From assembly GCA_018364485.1 (NCBI GenBank), contig JAGZLX010000016.1, forward strand, positions 1-28,620: a DNA stretch of 28,620 nt. The letters are read 5' to 3'. The translations under genes were made by a program, and so were the position numbers. Positions 13,509-21,181 of the stretch are shown in pieces (positions within the stretch are counted from its first letter, which is position 1; the number at the start of each line of letters is the position of its first letter). The stretch comes from Granulicatella adiacens. GTDB lineage: Bacteria; Bacillota; Bacilli; Lactobacillales; Aerococcaceae. The notes below the pieces were generated by a model that saw nothing but the letters and a program-made list of their open reading frames with translations, was not told the origin of the DNA and made no database searches.

Positions 13509-14630
13509 GTGGAAACATTAGTTCAAAATCTAGCGTCATTTACTTTGGGCCAAGGTATCATGATGGCTATCGGTGCCCTATTAATGTACTTAGGGATTAA
13601 AAAAGAGTACGAACCAACATTATTAGTACCAATGGGATTAGGTACAATTTTAGTAAACTTCCCAGGGACAGGGGTTCTTGACCAAGTCGTTGGTGGACAA
13701 CAACAACACGGTGTCCTACAAATCTTATTCGAAATCGGTATCGAAACTGAATTATTCCCATTATTAATCTTCATCGGTATCGGTGCGATGATCGACTTCG
13801 GTCCATTATTACAAAACCCATTCATGTTATTATTCGGTGCGGCAGCTCAATTTGGTATTTTCTTCGTAGTAGTTGTAGCCGTATTATTCGGATTTGACAT
13901 TCGTGAAGCAGCTTCAATCGGTATCATCGGTGCGGCTGACGGTCCTACATCAATCTTCGTTGCGAACCAATTAGCCCCTCAATTACTTGGAGCGATTACG
14001 GTTGCGGCCTACTCATACATGGCTCTTGTTCCGATTATCCAACCAATCGCTATCAAGATGGTTACAACAAAAGCAGAACGTCGTATTCGTATGACATACC
14101 ACGCTTCAGGCGTATCTAAATTAACTAAAATCTTGTTCCCAATCATTATCACAATTGTAGCAGGTTTCATTGCTCCAATTTCATTACCACTTGTTGGTTT
14201 CTTAATGTTTGGTAACTTATTACGTGAATGTGGCGTTTTAGATAACTTATCTCAAGCTGCTCAAAACGAATTAGTAAACATTGTTTCTATTCTATTAGGG
14301 ATTACAATCTCTGTTAAAATGCAAGCTGATTTATTCTTAAATGTTCAAACATTAATGATCATCTTGTTCGGTTTAGTAGCCTTCATCATGGACTCAATCG
14401 GTGGTGTGGTATTTGCTAAAATCTTGAACTTATTCCGTAGAGAAAAGATCAACCCAATGATCGGAGCTGCAGGTATTTCTGCATTCCCAATGTCAAGTCG
14501 TGTTATCCAAAAAATGGCGACAGACGAAGATCCTCAAAACTTCATCTTAATGTACGCTGTTGGAGCTAACGTTTCTGGACAAATCGCTTCTGTTATTGCT
14601 GGTGGATTATTATTATCATTCTTCATGTAA
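13509..14630 (+). CDS. oadB: Oxaloacetate decarboxylase beta subunit, Na+ pump
   Basis: A 373-residue polytopic membrane protein of the Na+-transporting carboxylic acid decarboxylase beta family (OadB/GcdB/MmdB). It removes CO2 from carboxybiotin and couples this to Na+ export. Family marks are GAADGPTSIFVANQL near 144-158, which holds the conserved membrane Asp, GNLLRECGVLDNLSQ near 235-249, a GVVFAKILN segment and MIGAAGISAFPMSSRV near 317-332. The start codon is GTG 13509 with AAGGAG 7 bases upstream. The related glutaconyl- and methylmalonyl-CoA decarboxylases share this subunit; the citrate context favours oxaloacetate. Confidence 0.95.
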   Translation: METLVQNLASFTLGQGIMMAIGALLMYLGIKKEYEPTLLVPMGLGTILVNFPGTGVLDQVVGGQQQHGVLQILFEIGIETELFPLLIFIGIGAMIDFGPLLQNPFMLLFGAAAQFGIFFVVVVAVLFGFDIREAASIGIIGAADGPTSIFVANQLAPQLLGAITVAAYSYMALVPIIQPIAIKMVTTKAERRIRMTYHASGVSKLTKILFPIIITIVAGFIAPISLPLVGFLMFGNLLRECGVLDNLSQAAQNELVNIVSILLGITISVKMQADLFLNVQTLMIILFGLVAFIMDSIGGVVFAKILNLFRREKINPMIGAAGISAFPMSSRVIQKMATDEDPQNFILMYAVGANVSGQIASVIAGGLLLSFFM

Positions 14631-14657
14631 TAATATAGAAGGAAAAGGAGGAAAACG

Positions 14658-14795
14658 ATGACTTTCAACGCAGAACATTTAACACAAGCTTTCGAATTAA
14701 TGGCTTTAGGGATGGGTGGAGTTTTCCTAGTATTAGGAATTCTATATGCTGTTTCTGCTATTTTATTAAAAGCATTCCCGCCAGGTAAGGAGTAA
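14658..14795 (+). CDS. 45-residue OadG-like membrane anchor peptide
   Basis: A short frame with a strong AAAGGAGG site (14644-14651) 6 bases before ATG 14658, placed 27 bases after oadB and 5 bases before citC. The peptide has one membrane helix at about 14-37 (LMALGMGGVFLVLGILYAV) followed by LLKAFPPGKE. The LMxLGMGxVFxxL pattern is that of the N-terminal helix of OadG gamma subunits, but the hydrophilic C-terminal half that usually follows is absent. It could anchor the soluble OadA-OadH-biotin-carrier complex to OadB. Translation is inferred from ribosome site, spacing and family-like sequence. It is below the size many gene callers accept. Confidence 0.8.
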   Translation: MTFNAEHLTQAFELMALGMGGVFLVLGILYAVSAILLKAFPPGKE

Positions 14796-14800
14796 GATTA

Positions 14801-15811
14801 ATGGAAAATTTCATTCTCAAACGTTTATGGCTCGATCGCGATAAAAAAGCACGCCAAGATTGGGAATGGTTAATGGATCAAGCTAACCTTGGCAAAACAG
14901 AGCAGGTTGATTATACTATTGCGATTTACCATACTTCTGGTGAACCTGCAGCAACCGGTTCTTTAGACCGCAACATTTTAAAATGTTTAGTGGTTTGTAA
15001 AAAGTATCAATCAGAAAATCTGTTAACGCATCTTGTGATGGCACTCTTAGATGAATTAAGAGAACGTTCTTATACAAATAGTTTTGTCTACACAAAACCA
15101 AAGAACATTGTCTTCTTTAAATCTCTGGGTTACCGGGTAGTTGCCGAAACAGAAAACCTTGCCTTTTTAGAACAAGGTATCCCATCTTTTAGTGATTACT
15201 TAAAATTACTCAAAGAACATTTCGTAGAAGGAAGTTGCAATAGTGCAATTGTCATGAATGCGAATCCTTTTACACTGGGACATCAATACTTGGTAGAAAC
15301 GGCTGCGAGTCAGTCGAGTCACCTCTACGTATTCGTTGTTTCCGAGGATCGTTCATTCTTTAATACGAATGACCGTATGGAAATGGTGAAGCAAGGTGTG
15401 AGTCACCTACCAAATGTAACGGTGCTCCCAACGAGAGACTACATGGTCTCAAGCGCTACTTTCCCATCGTACTTCTTGAAAGAGAAGGCGGATTTGGAAG
15501 TGGCAAAAGTTCAAGCAACATTGGATGCAACACTCTTCTTAGAAAACATTGTTCCAACGTTACAATTGACCAAACGTTTTGTGGGTCAAGAACCACTTTC
15601 CCCAGTAACCTCCGTTTATAATGACGCGCTAAGAGCTGCTTTTGGGAGTGACTTAGAGCTAGTGATTATAGACCGACTTTCTGCCGGGGATGAAGTGGTG
15701 AGTGCGACGCGGGTGCGCGCTGCCATTCAAGACAAAAACGTAGACGAGTTGAAACTACTCGTTCCAGCAACTACGTATCATTATTTAGAAGAAAAACATT
15801 TCATTGGTTAA
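14801..15811 (+). CDS. citC: [Citrate (pro-3S)-lyase] ligase
   Basis: CitC acetylates the thiol of the prosthetic group on CitD with acetate and ATP, switching citrate lyase on. The 336-residue length is normal. The N-terminal part (about 1-130) is a GNAT-like domain (LLTHLVMALLDELRER). The C-terminal part is a nucleotidyltransferase-type domain starting at about 148, with NANPFTLGHQ at 153-162, in which TLGH is the HxGH-type ATP-binding motif, and VSATRVRAAI near the end in the place of the second ATP motif. The ribosome site (AAGGAG, 14787-14792) lies inside the end of the upstream small gene, so the two are probably coupled. Confidence 0.95.
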   Translation: MENFILKRLWLDRDKKARQDWEWLMDQANLGKTEQVDYTIAIYHTSGEPAATGSLDRNILKCLVVCKKYQSENLLTHLVMALLDELRERSYTNSFVYTKPKNIVFFKSLGYRVVAETENLAFLEQGIPSFSDYLKLLKEHFVEGSCNSAIVMNANPFTLGHQYLVETAASQSSHLYVFVVSEDRSFFNTNDRMEMVKQGVSHLPNVTVLPTRDYMVSSATFPSYFLKEKADLEVAKVQATLDATLFLENIVPTLQLTKRFVGQEPLSPVTSVYNDALRAAFGSDLELVIIDRLSAGDEVVSATRVRAAIQDKNVDELKLLVPATTYHYLEEKHFIG

Positions 15812-15838
15812 AATCCAAAAGAAAAGGTGGAAACAATA

Positions 15839-16147
15839 ATGGAAATTAAAAAAAGTGCAGTAGTCGGCACTTTGGAATCAAGTGACATCATGATCACTTT
15901 AAATCCAAGTACCGCTGGTCGAATCGACATTCAATTAGAAAGTAGTGTCGAAAAACAATTCGGAAATCAAATCCGTCGTGTGATCGAAGAAACTTTAAAA
16001 GAATTAGGGGTTACTTCAGCAGAAGTCATCGCAGTTGATAAAGGGGCTTTAGATTGCACAATTCAAGCTCGTACAGTGACAGTGGTTCACCGTGCAGCAG
16101 AAGTTGAAAACTACGACTGGAAGGAGATCGACTCATGGAACGCTTAA
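15839..16147 (+). CDS. citD: Citrate lyase gamma subunit, acyl carrier protein
   Basis: CitD carries the phosphoribosyl-dephospho-CoA arm on which acetyl and citryl groups are held. The 102-residue protein starts MEIKKSAVVGTLESSD; Ser14 is at the position of the modified serine known in Klebsiella CitD. The SSVEKQFG segment is also a family mark. The frame runs upstream to a GTG at 15827, but that lies inside the ribosome site AAGGTGG (15825-15830... spaced 8 bases from ATG 15839), so ATG 15839 is chosen. The end overlaps citE by 13 bases. Confidence 0.95.
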   Translation: MEIKKSAVVGTLESSDIMITLNPSTAGRIDIQLESSVEKQFGNQIRRVIEETLKELGVTSAEVIAVDKGALDCTIQARTVTVVHRAAEVENYDWKEIDSWNA

Positions 16148-17022
16148 GAAGAACAATGATGTTCGTACCTGGTTCAAACGCAGCAATGTTGCGTGACGCT
16201 CCACTTTACGGCGCAGACTCAATTATGTTTGACTTAGAAGATGCTGTTTCTTTAAAAGAGAAAGACTCAGCTCGTGTATTAGTACATTTCGCTTTAAAAA
16301 CTTTTGACTACAGCAATGTAGAAACAGTTGTACGTATTAACGGTTTAGATACAACAGGTGCTTTAGATATTGAAGCCGTTGTATTAGCTGGTGTTAACGT
16401 TGTTCGTTTACCAAAAACTGAAACAGCTCAAGATATCGTAGACGTGGATGAAATCATCACTCGCGTTGAACGTGAAAACAACATCCCAGTAGGTCGCACT
16501 AAAATGATGGCTGCGATTGAATCTGCTGAAGGTGTGTTAAACGCTCGCGAAATCGCTAAAGTAAGTGACCGTTTAATCGGTATCGCTTTAGGTGCTGAAG
16601 ACTACGTAACAAACATGAAAACTCGTCGTTACCCTGATGGACAAGAGTTATTCTTCGCTCGTAGCATGATCTTACATGCTGCTCGTGCTGCAGGAATCGC
16701 TGCTATCGATACTGTTTACTCTAACGTAGACAACATGGATGGATTCCGTGAAGAAGTAGAACGCATCAAACAATTAGGTTTCGATGGAAAATCTGTTATT
16801 AATCCTCGTCAAATTCCTGTGGTTAATAAAGTTTATGCACCAACAGAAAAAGAAATTCAAAACGCTAAAGAAGTTATTTGGGGAATTCGTGAAGCTGAAG
16901 CTAAAGGTTCAGGTGTTATCTCAGTTAACGGTAAAATGGTCGATAAACCAATCGTGGAACGTGCTGAGCGCGTAATCGCATTGGCGAAAGCGGCTGGATT
17001 GATTAGCGAGGAGGAAATTTAA
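16135..17022 (+). CDS. citE: Citrate lyase beta subunit, citryl-ACP lyase
   Basis: CitE cleaves citryl-S-ACP to oxaloacetate and acetyl-S-ACP. The 295-residue protein is a Mg2+-dependent TIM-barrel enzyme of the HpcH/HpaI-CitE superfamily. It shows RTMMFVPGSN at 6-15, FDLEDAV at 32-38 with acidic metal ligands, VVRINGLDT in the middle of the first half, MAAIESAEG near 124-132 and GIALGAEDY near 146-154. It starts inside the end of citD with AAGGAG at 16122-16127 and ends one base before the citF start codon. Confidence 0.96.
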   Translation: MERLRRTMMFVPGSNAAMLRDAPLYGADSIMFDLEDAVSLKEKDSARVLVHFALKTFDYSNVETVVRINGLDTTGALDIEAVVLAGVNVVRLPKTETAQDIVDVDEIITRVERENNIPVGRTKMMAAIESAEGVLNAREIAKVSDRLIGIALGAEDYVTNMKTRRYPDGQELFFARSMILHAARAAGIAAIDTVYSNVDNMDGFREEVERIKQLGFDGKSVINPRQIPVVNKVYAPTEKEIQNAKEVIWGIREAEAKGSGVISVNGKMVDKPIVERAERVIALAKAAGLISEEEI

Positions 17023-17023
17023 G

Positions 17024-18556
17024 ATGGTATTAAATAAAGCTGGACGTGAAATTCCACAAGAATATGCAGATCAATATGGGGTATACGAAGGTGAGTTAGC
17101 TCGCATTAAACCTTATGAAGCAGCTAGCCGTAAAATCAAACCTGTTGAACCTCGTCAAGAAAAATTATTAGGTAGCATTCGTGAAGCTATTGAAAAAACT
17201 GGCTTAAAAGATGGCATGACAATCTCATTCCACCACCACTTCCGTGAAGGAGACTATGTAATCAACATGGTTATGGATGAAATTGCAAAAATGGGGATTA
17301 AAAACCTATCAATCGCTCCATCTTCAATCGCGAACGTACACGAACCATTAATCGAACACATCAAAAATGGTGTCATTACAAACATCACTTCATCAGGTTT
17401 ACGTGATAAATTAGGGGCAGCAATCTCTAGCGGTATCATGGAAAACCCAGTTGTGATTCGTTCACACGGTGGACGTGCTCGTGCGATTACTGCAGGAGAC
17501 ATCCACATCGACGTTGCTTTCCTTGGAGCTCCAAGTTCTGACGAGTACGGTAACATCAATGGTACAAAAGGAAAAGCAACTTGCGGTTCTTTAGGATACG
17601 CAATGATCGACGCTAAATACGCTGATCAAGTAGTTGCCATTACTGATACATTAATGCCTTATCCAAACACTCCAATCAGCATTCCACAAACAGACGTGGA
17701 CTACGTGGTTGTTGTAGATGAAATCGGGGATCCTAAAGGGATTGCCAAAGGGGCAACTCGTTTCACGAAGAACCCTAAAGAATTATTAATCGCAGAATAC
17801 GCTTCTAAAGTAATCACTGGTTCTCCATATTACAAAGAAGGATTCTCATTCCAAACTGGTACAGGTGGAGCTTCTCTTGCTGCAACTCGTTTCATCCGTG
17901 AAGCAATGATTAAAGACGGCATCAAAGCAAGCTTTGTACTTGGTGGTATCACTAACTCAATGTGCGAATTGTTAGAAGAAGGTTTAGTTGAGAAAGTCAT
18001 CGACGTTCAAGACTTCGACCACCCATCAGCAATTTCACTTGCAAACAATGCAAACCACTATGAAATCGACGCAAGCATGTACGCAAACCCATTATCTAAA
18101 GGTTCAGTAATTAACCGTTTAGACGTTGCAATCCTTTCTGCTTTAGAAGTAGATACAGACTTCAACGTAAACGTAATGACAGGTTCTGACGGAGTTATCC
18201 GTGGAGCTTCAGGTGGTCACTGTGATACAGCTTTTGCTTCAAAAATGTCAATGGTTATCAGCCCATTAGTACGTGGACGCATCCCTACATTCGTAGAATC
18301 AGTAAATACTGTGATTACTCCTGGTACAAGTGTGGACGTGGTTGTTACTGAAATCGGTATTGCAATTAACCCTAACCGTCAAGACTTAATTGAACACTTC
18401 AAAGGGTTAGATGTACCTCAATACACAATCAAAGAATTACAAGAAAAAGCATACAGCATCGTTGGAAACCCAGAACCAATCCAATATGGTGATAAAGTGG
18501 TTGCGGTAATCGAATACCGTGATGGAAGCATCATCGACGTTGTTCGCAATGTTTAA
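17024..18556 (+). CDS. citF: Citrate lyase alpha subunit, citrate:acetyl-ACP transferase
   Basis: CitF exchanges the acetyl group on the carrier for citrate, forming citryl-ACP. The 510-residue size is normal for the family. Recognisable segments include ISFHHHFREGDYV near 67-79, SSGLRDKLGAAIS, RSHGGRARAI near 146-155 and MTGSDGVIRGASGGHCDTA near 385-403. AGGAGG at 17010-17015 in the end of citE is the ribosome site. Its last 8 bases overlap the likely citX start. Confidence 0.96.
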   Translation: MVLNKAGREIPQEYADQYGVYEGELARIKPYEAASRKIKPVEPRQEKLLGSIREAIEKTGLKDGMTISFHHHFREGDYVINMVMDEIAKMGIKNLSIAPSSIANVHEPLIEHIKNGVITNITSSGLRDKLGAAISSGIMENPVVIRSHGGRARAITAGDIHIDVAFLGAPSSDEYGNINGTKGKATCGSLGYAMIDAKYADQVVAITDTLMPYPNTPISIPQTDVDYVVVVDEIGDPKGIAKGATRFTKNPKELLIAEYASKVITGSPYYKEGFSFQTGTGGASLAATRFIREAMIKDGIKASFVLGGITNSMCELLEEGLVEKVIDVQDFDHPSAISLANNANHYEIDASMYANPLSKGSVINRLDVAILSALEVDTDFNVNVMTGSDGVIRGASGGHCDTAFASKMSMVISPLVRGRIPTFVESVNTVITPGTSVDVVVTEIGIAINPNRQDLIEHFKGLDVPQYTIKELQEKAYSIVGNPEPIQYGDKVVAVIEYRDGSIIDVVRNV

Positions 18557-19100
18557 TTCTTTGTTTGATGGAGCACCGGTGGATATCATGCAAATGCTTG
18601 ATGTCAGAGAAAGACGTGCTCGTACCCAACAACAATTACTAGAACAATTGAACCCGTGTGTATTGGTGTCCATCACACTCAATATTCCAGGGCCTGTTAA
18701 AAATTCAGAGGCGATTACAACGGTCTTCGCCTCTGTGATTTCTGAATTAGATGAGGCTTTAATGCCTTTTGAAAAGCTTCACCAAGAAGATTTCTCATTT
18801 CAGACAGGAATGGAATTTTACCGCGTACTTCGCGCAGATGCACTTCGTGTAAAGCGCGCTTGTACGGAGTTTGAAGAAGGACACCCACTCGGACGATTAC
18901 TCGATATCGATGTCGTAGAAATGGCAGGAGAGACTCCAACGCCCATTAGTCGAACAGCCCTTGGAATGTCTCCAAGACGTTGTTTTATCTGCAATGAGGA
19001 CGCAAAAGTGTGCGCCCGTTCTAGAAAGCATACGGTCCTAGAGATGCAAGAGCATATCGCTCGTATCGTCGCAGAGTACACATCGAGTAAAAGACCTTAA
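18549..19100 (+). CDS. citX: Apo-citrate lyase phosphoribosyl-dephospho-CoA transferase
   Basis: CitX moves the triphosphoribosyl-dephospho-CoA made by CitG onto CitD. With the start at ATG 18549 the protein has 183 residues, like Escherichia coli CitX, and begins MFNSLFDGAPVDIMQMLDVR. The conserved HPLGRLLDIDV lies at 112-122 with an acidic DxD, and a Cys-rich PRRCFICNEDAKVCARS follows. The frame is open upstream to 18519 (GTG then ATG), but neither has a ribosome site and both extend into citF. The chosen start shares 8 bases with the citF end, so translation is probably coupled. Confidence 0.93.
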   Translation: MFNSLFDGAPVDIMQMLDVRERRARTQQQLLEQLNPCVLVSITLNIPGPVKNSEAITTVFASVISELDEALMPFEKLHQEDFSFQTGMEFYRVLRADALRVKRACTEFEEGHPLGRLLDIDVVEMAGETPTPISRTALGMSPRRCFICNEDAKVCARSRKHTVLEMQEHIARIVAEYTSSKRP

Positions 19101-19114
19101 GAAAGGAAGATATT

Positions 19115-20509
19115 ATGAGCAAAATTATCCGTTTAACTGAAACGGTTTTGCGTGACGGACAACAAAGTCAAATCGCGACTCGTATGTCAACTGAAGATAT
19201 GTTACCAATCTTGGAAACATTAGATCAAGCTGGCTTCCATGCGTTAGAAGTATGGGGAGGAGCAACTTTTGACTCTTGTATTCGTTTCTTGAATGAAGAC
19301 CCATGGGAACGTCTACGTCAAATTCGCGCAGCAGTTAAAGATACAAAATTGCAAATGTTATTACGTGGACAAAACCTATTAGGATACCGTAACTATGCTG
19401 ATGATGTAGTACGTTTATTCGTAGAAAAATCTGTACAAAACGGAATCGATATTATTCGTGTATTCGATGCTTTAAACGATGTTCGTAACATGAAGACATC
19501 CATCGAAGCAACAAAATTAGCAGGCGGACACTGCCAAACAGCAATCTCTTACACAACAAGTCCAGTTCACACTGTGGACTATTATGTTGATTTAGTAGGA
19601 CGCATGGCAGAATTCGGTGCAGACTCAATCTGTATTAAAGACATGGCTGGGGTATTAACACCTCAAACAGGTTACGAATTAGTAAGCCGTATTAAAGAAA
19701 AAACTGATCTTCCTTTAGAAGTTCACACTCACGCTACAAGTGGTATTTCTGAAATGACTTACTTAAAAGTAGCTGAAGCAGGCGCAGACATCATCGACAC
19801 TTGCTTATCATCATTCTCTGGTGGTACAAGCCAACCTGCAACTGAATCTATGGCTTTAGCACTTAAAGATTTAGGCTTCGAAACAGGCGTTGACATGAAG
19901 AAAGTGGAAGAAGCAACAGCTTACTTCAACGGCATTCGTGATAAATTCCGTGCAGAAGGCATCTTAAACCCTAAAGTAAAAGATACAGAACCAAAAACAT
20001 TAATTTACCAAGTACCTGGTGGAATGTTATCAAACCTATTAAGTCAATTAACAGAACAAGGCTTAGCTGACAAATACGAAGAAGTATTAGCAGAAGTGCC
20101 AAAAGTACGTGCTGACTTAGGGTACCCACCACTTGTAACACCATTATCACAAATGGTTGGTACACAAGCGGTAATGAACGTGATTTCAGGCGAACGTTTC
20201 AAACTTGTTCCAAAAGAAATCAAAGATTACGTTTTAGGATTATATGGACAAGCTCCGGCAGAAATTAATCCTGAAGTGAAAGCAAAAATTATCGGAGATG
20301 CAGAAGTTGTGACAGTTCGTCCAGCTGACTTAATCGAAGATCAATTACCAGAAATTCGCGAAGAGATTAAAGAATACGCTAAATCTGACGAAGATGTGTT
20401 AATGTACGCACTCTTCCCACAACAAGCGAAAGATTTCTTAGGTCGCCGCGAAGATCCATTCTACGATGTACCATTACAAACAGTAGAAGTTACTTTAGAC
20501 TTAAAATAG
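19115..20509 (+). CDS. oadA: Oxaloacetate decarboxylase alpha subunit, carboxyltransferase only
   Basis: OadA transfers the carboxyl group of oxaloacetate to biotin, releasing pyruvate. The protein has the DRE-TIM metallolyase barrel with TVLRDGQQS (metal ligand Asp14), the carbamylated-lysine segment IKDMAG with Lys175 and the HTH metal pair at His204 and His206. The conserved PGGM segment follows. At 464 residues it lacks the linker and biotinyl domain found at the C-terminus of the roughly 590-residue Klebsiella enzyme. The biotin carrier at 13089-13481 supplies that function. AAAGGAAG precedes the ATG. It closes the oad-cit operon; a strong terminator follows 10 bases later. Confidence 0.96.
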   Translation: MSKIIRLTETVLRDGQQSQIATRMSTEDMLPILETLDQAGFHALEVWGGATFDSCIRFLNEDPWERLRQIRAAVKDTKLQMLLRGQNLLGYRNYADDVVRLFVEKSVQNGIDIIRVFDALNDVRNMKTSIEATKLAGGHCQTAISYTTSPVHTVDYYVDLVGRMAEFGADSICIKDMAGVLTPQTGYELVSRIKEKTDLPLEVHTHATSGISEMTYLKVAEAGADIIDTCLSSFSGGTSQPATESMALALKDLGFETGVDMKKVEEATAYFNGIRDKFRAEGILNPKVKDTEPKTLIYQVPGGMLSNLLSQLTEQGLADKYEEVLAEVPKVRADLGYPPLVTPLSQMVGTQAVMNVISGERFKLVPKEIKDYVLGLYGQAPAEINPEVKAKIIGDAEVVTVRPADLIEDQLPEIREEIKEYAKSDEDVLMYALFPQQAKDFLGRREDPFYDVPLQTVEVTLDLK

Positions 20510-20519
20510 TTTTGCTAGA

Positions 20520-20562
20520 AAGCTGAAAAGCTAGGCCCCGCAGCCCGGCTTTTCAGCTTTTT
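20520..20562 (+). terminator. Intrinsic terminator of the oad-cit operon
   Basis: A perfect 12-bp stem (AAGCTGAAAAGC at 20520-20531 with GCTTTTCAGCTT at 20548-20559) encloses a GC-rich 16-base loop and ends in a T run. It marks the right end of the citrate island. Confidence 0.93.
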
Positions 20563-20577
20563 GTGTGCTTTAAACTG

Positions 20578-20586
20578 TGTTATAAT
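20578..20586 (+). promoter_or_regulatory. Extended -10 promoter of the cysE-cysS operon
   Basis: TGTTATAAT is an exact extended -10 element. The -35 region falls in the T run of the preceding terminator (TTTTTG at a 17-base spacing). A start near 20593 leaves a leader under 30 bases, too short for a T-box riboswitch, which controls cysES in Bacillus. Confidence 0.65.
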
Positions 20587-20620
20587 GAATAGAATAGACA
20601 AATGTAAAGGATGTGAAGGA

Positions 20621-21181
20621 ATGGGACGTTTTAGAGAAGATATGGAAACTTATAAGAGAAATGATCCGGCAGCAAGAAGCAGCTTGGAAATCGTCTTGAC
20701 GTACCCAGGATATCACGCAACGGTCTTGCACCGTGCTGCGCATTGGTTGCATACAAAGGCGAAAATGAGACTCCTTGCACGGATGGTCGCTGGCTTTAGC
20801 AGGTTCCTAACGGGCATCGAGATTCATCCAGGCGCAACGATTGGAAGACGATTCTTTATCGACCATGGAATGGGAATCGTCATTGGAGAGACAACGATTA
20901 TCGGTGACGACGTCAAAATGTTCCATGCGGTCACATTAGGCGGAACCGGAAAAGATACAGGCAAGCGCCATCCAACCATCGAAAACGGTGTGCTTTTATC
21001 TGCGCATTCGCAAGTCATTGGACCTGTAACGGTTGGAGAATATGCCAAAATTGGAGCGGCGGCAGTTGTGTTAGACGACATTCCTGCACATACTACAGCG
21101 GTTGGATTACCAGCACGAGTGGTCCGCGTCCATACACCAGAAGAAATTGAAAGAGATACGACTATCGGAGGAAACTTATGA
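20621..21181 (+). CDS. cysE: Serine O-acetyltransferase
   Basis: CysE makes O-acetylserine from serine and acetyl-CoA, the first step of cysteine synthesis. The protein (186 residues from ATG 20621) has the helical N-terminal part and a left-handed beta-helix of hexapeptide repeats (from about IEIHPGATIGRRF to VVLDDIPAHTTAVG), with the catalytic FIDHGMGIVIGET and the acetyl-CoA loop GGTGKDTGKRHP. The frame is open upstream to 20561, but that region contains the promoter; ATG 20621 starts the conserved MGRFREDMETY segment and has AAAGG about 10 bases upstream. The TGA stop overlaps the cysS ATG. Confidence 0.94.
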   Translation: MGRFREDMETYKRNDPAARSSLEIVLTYPGYHATVLHRAAHWLHTKAKMRLLARMVAGFSRFLTGIEIHPGATIGRRFFIDHGMGIVIGETTIIGDDVKMFHAVTLGGTGKDTGKRHPTIENGVLLSAHSQVIGPVTVGEYAKIGAAAVVLDDIPAHTTAVGLPARVVRVHTPEEIERDTTIGGNL

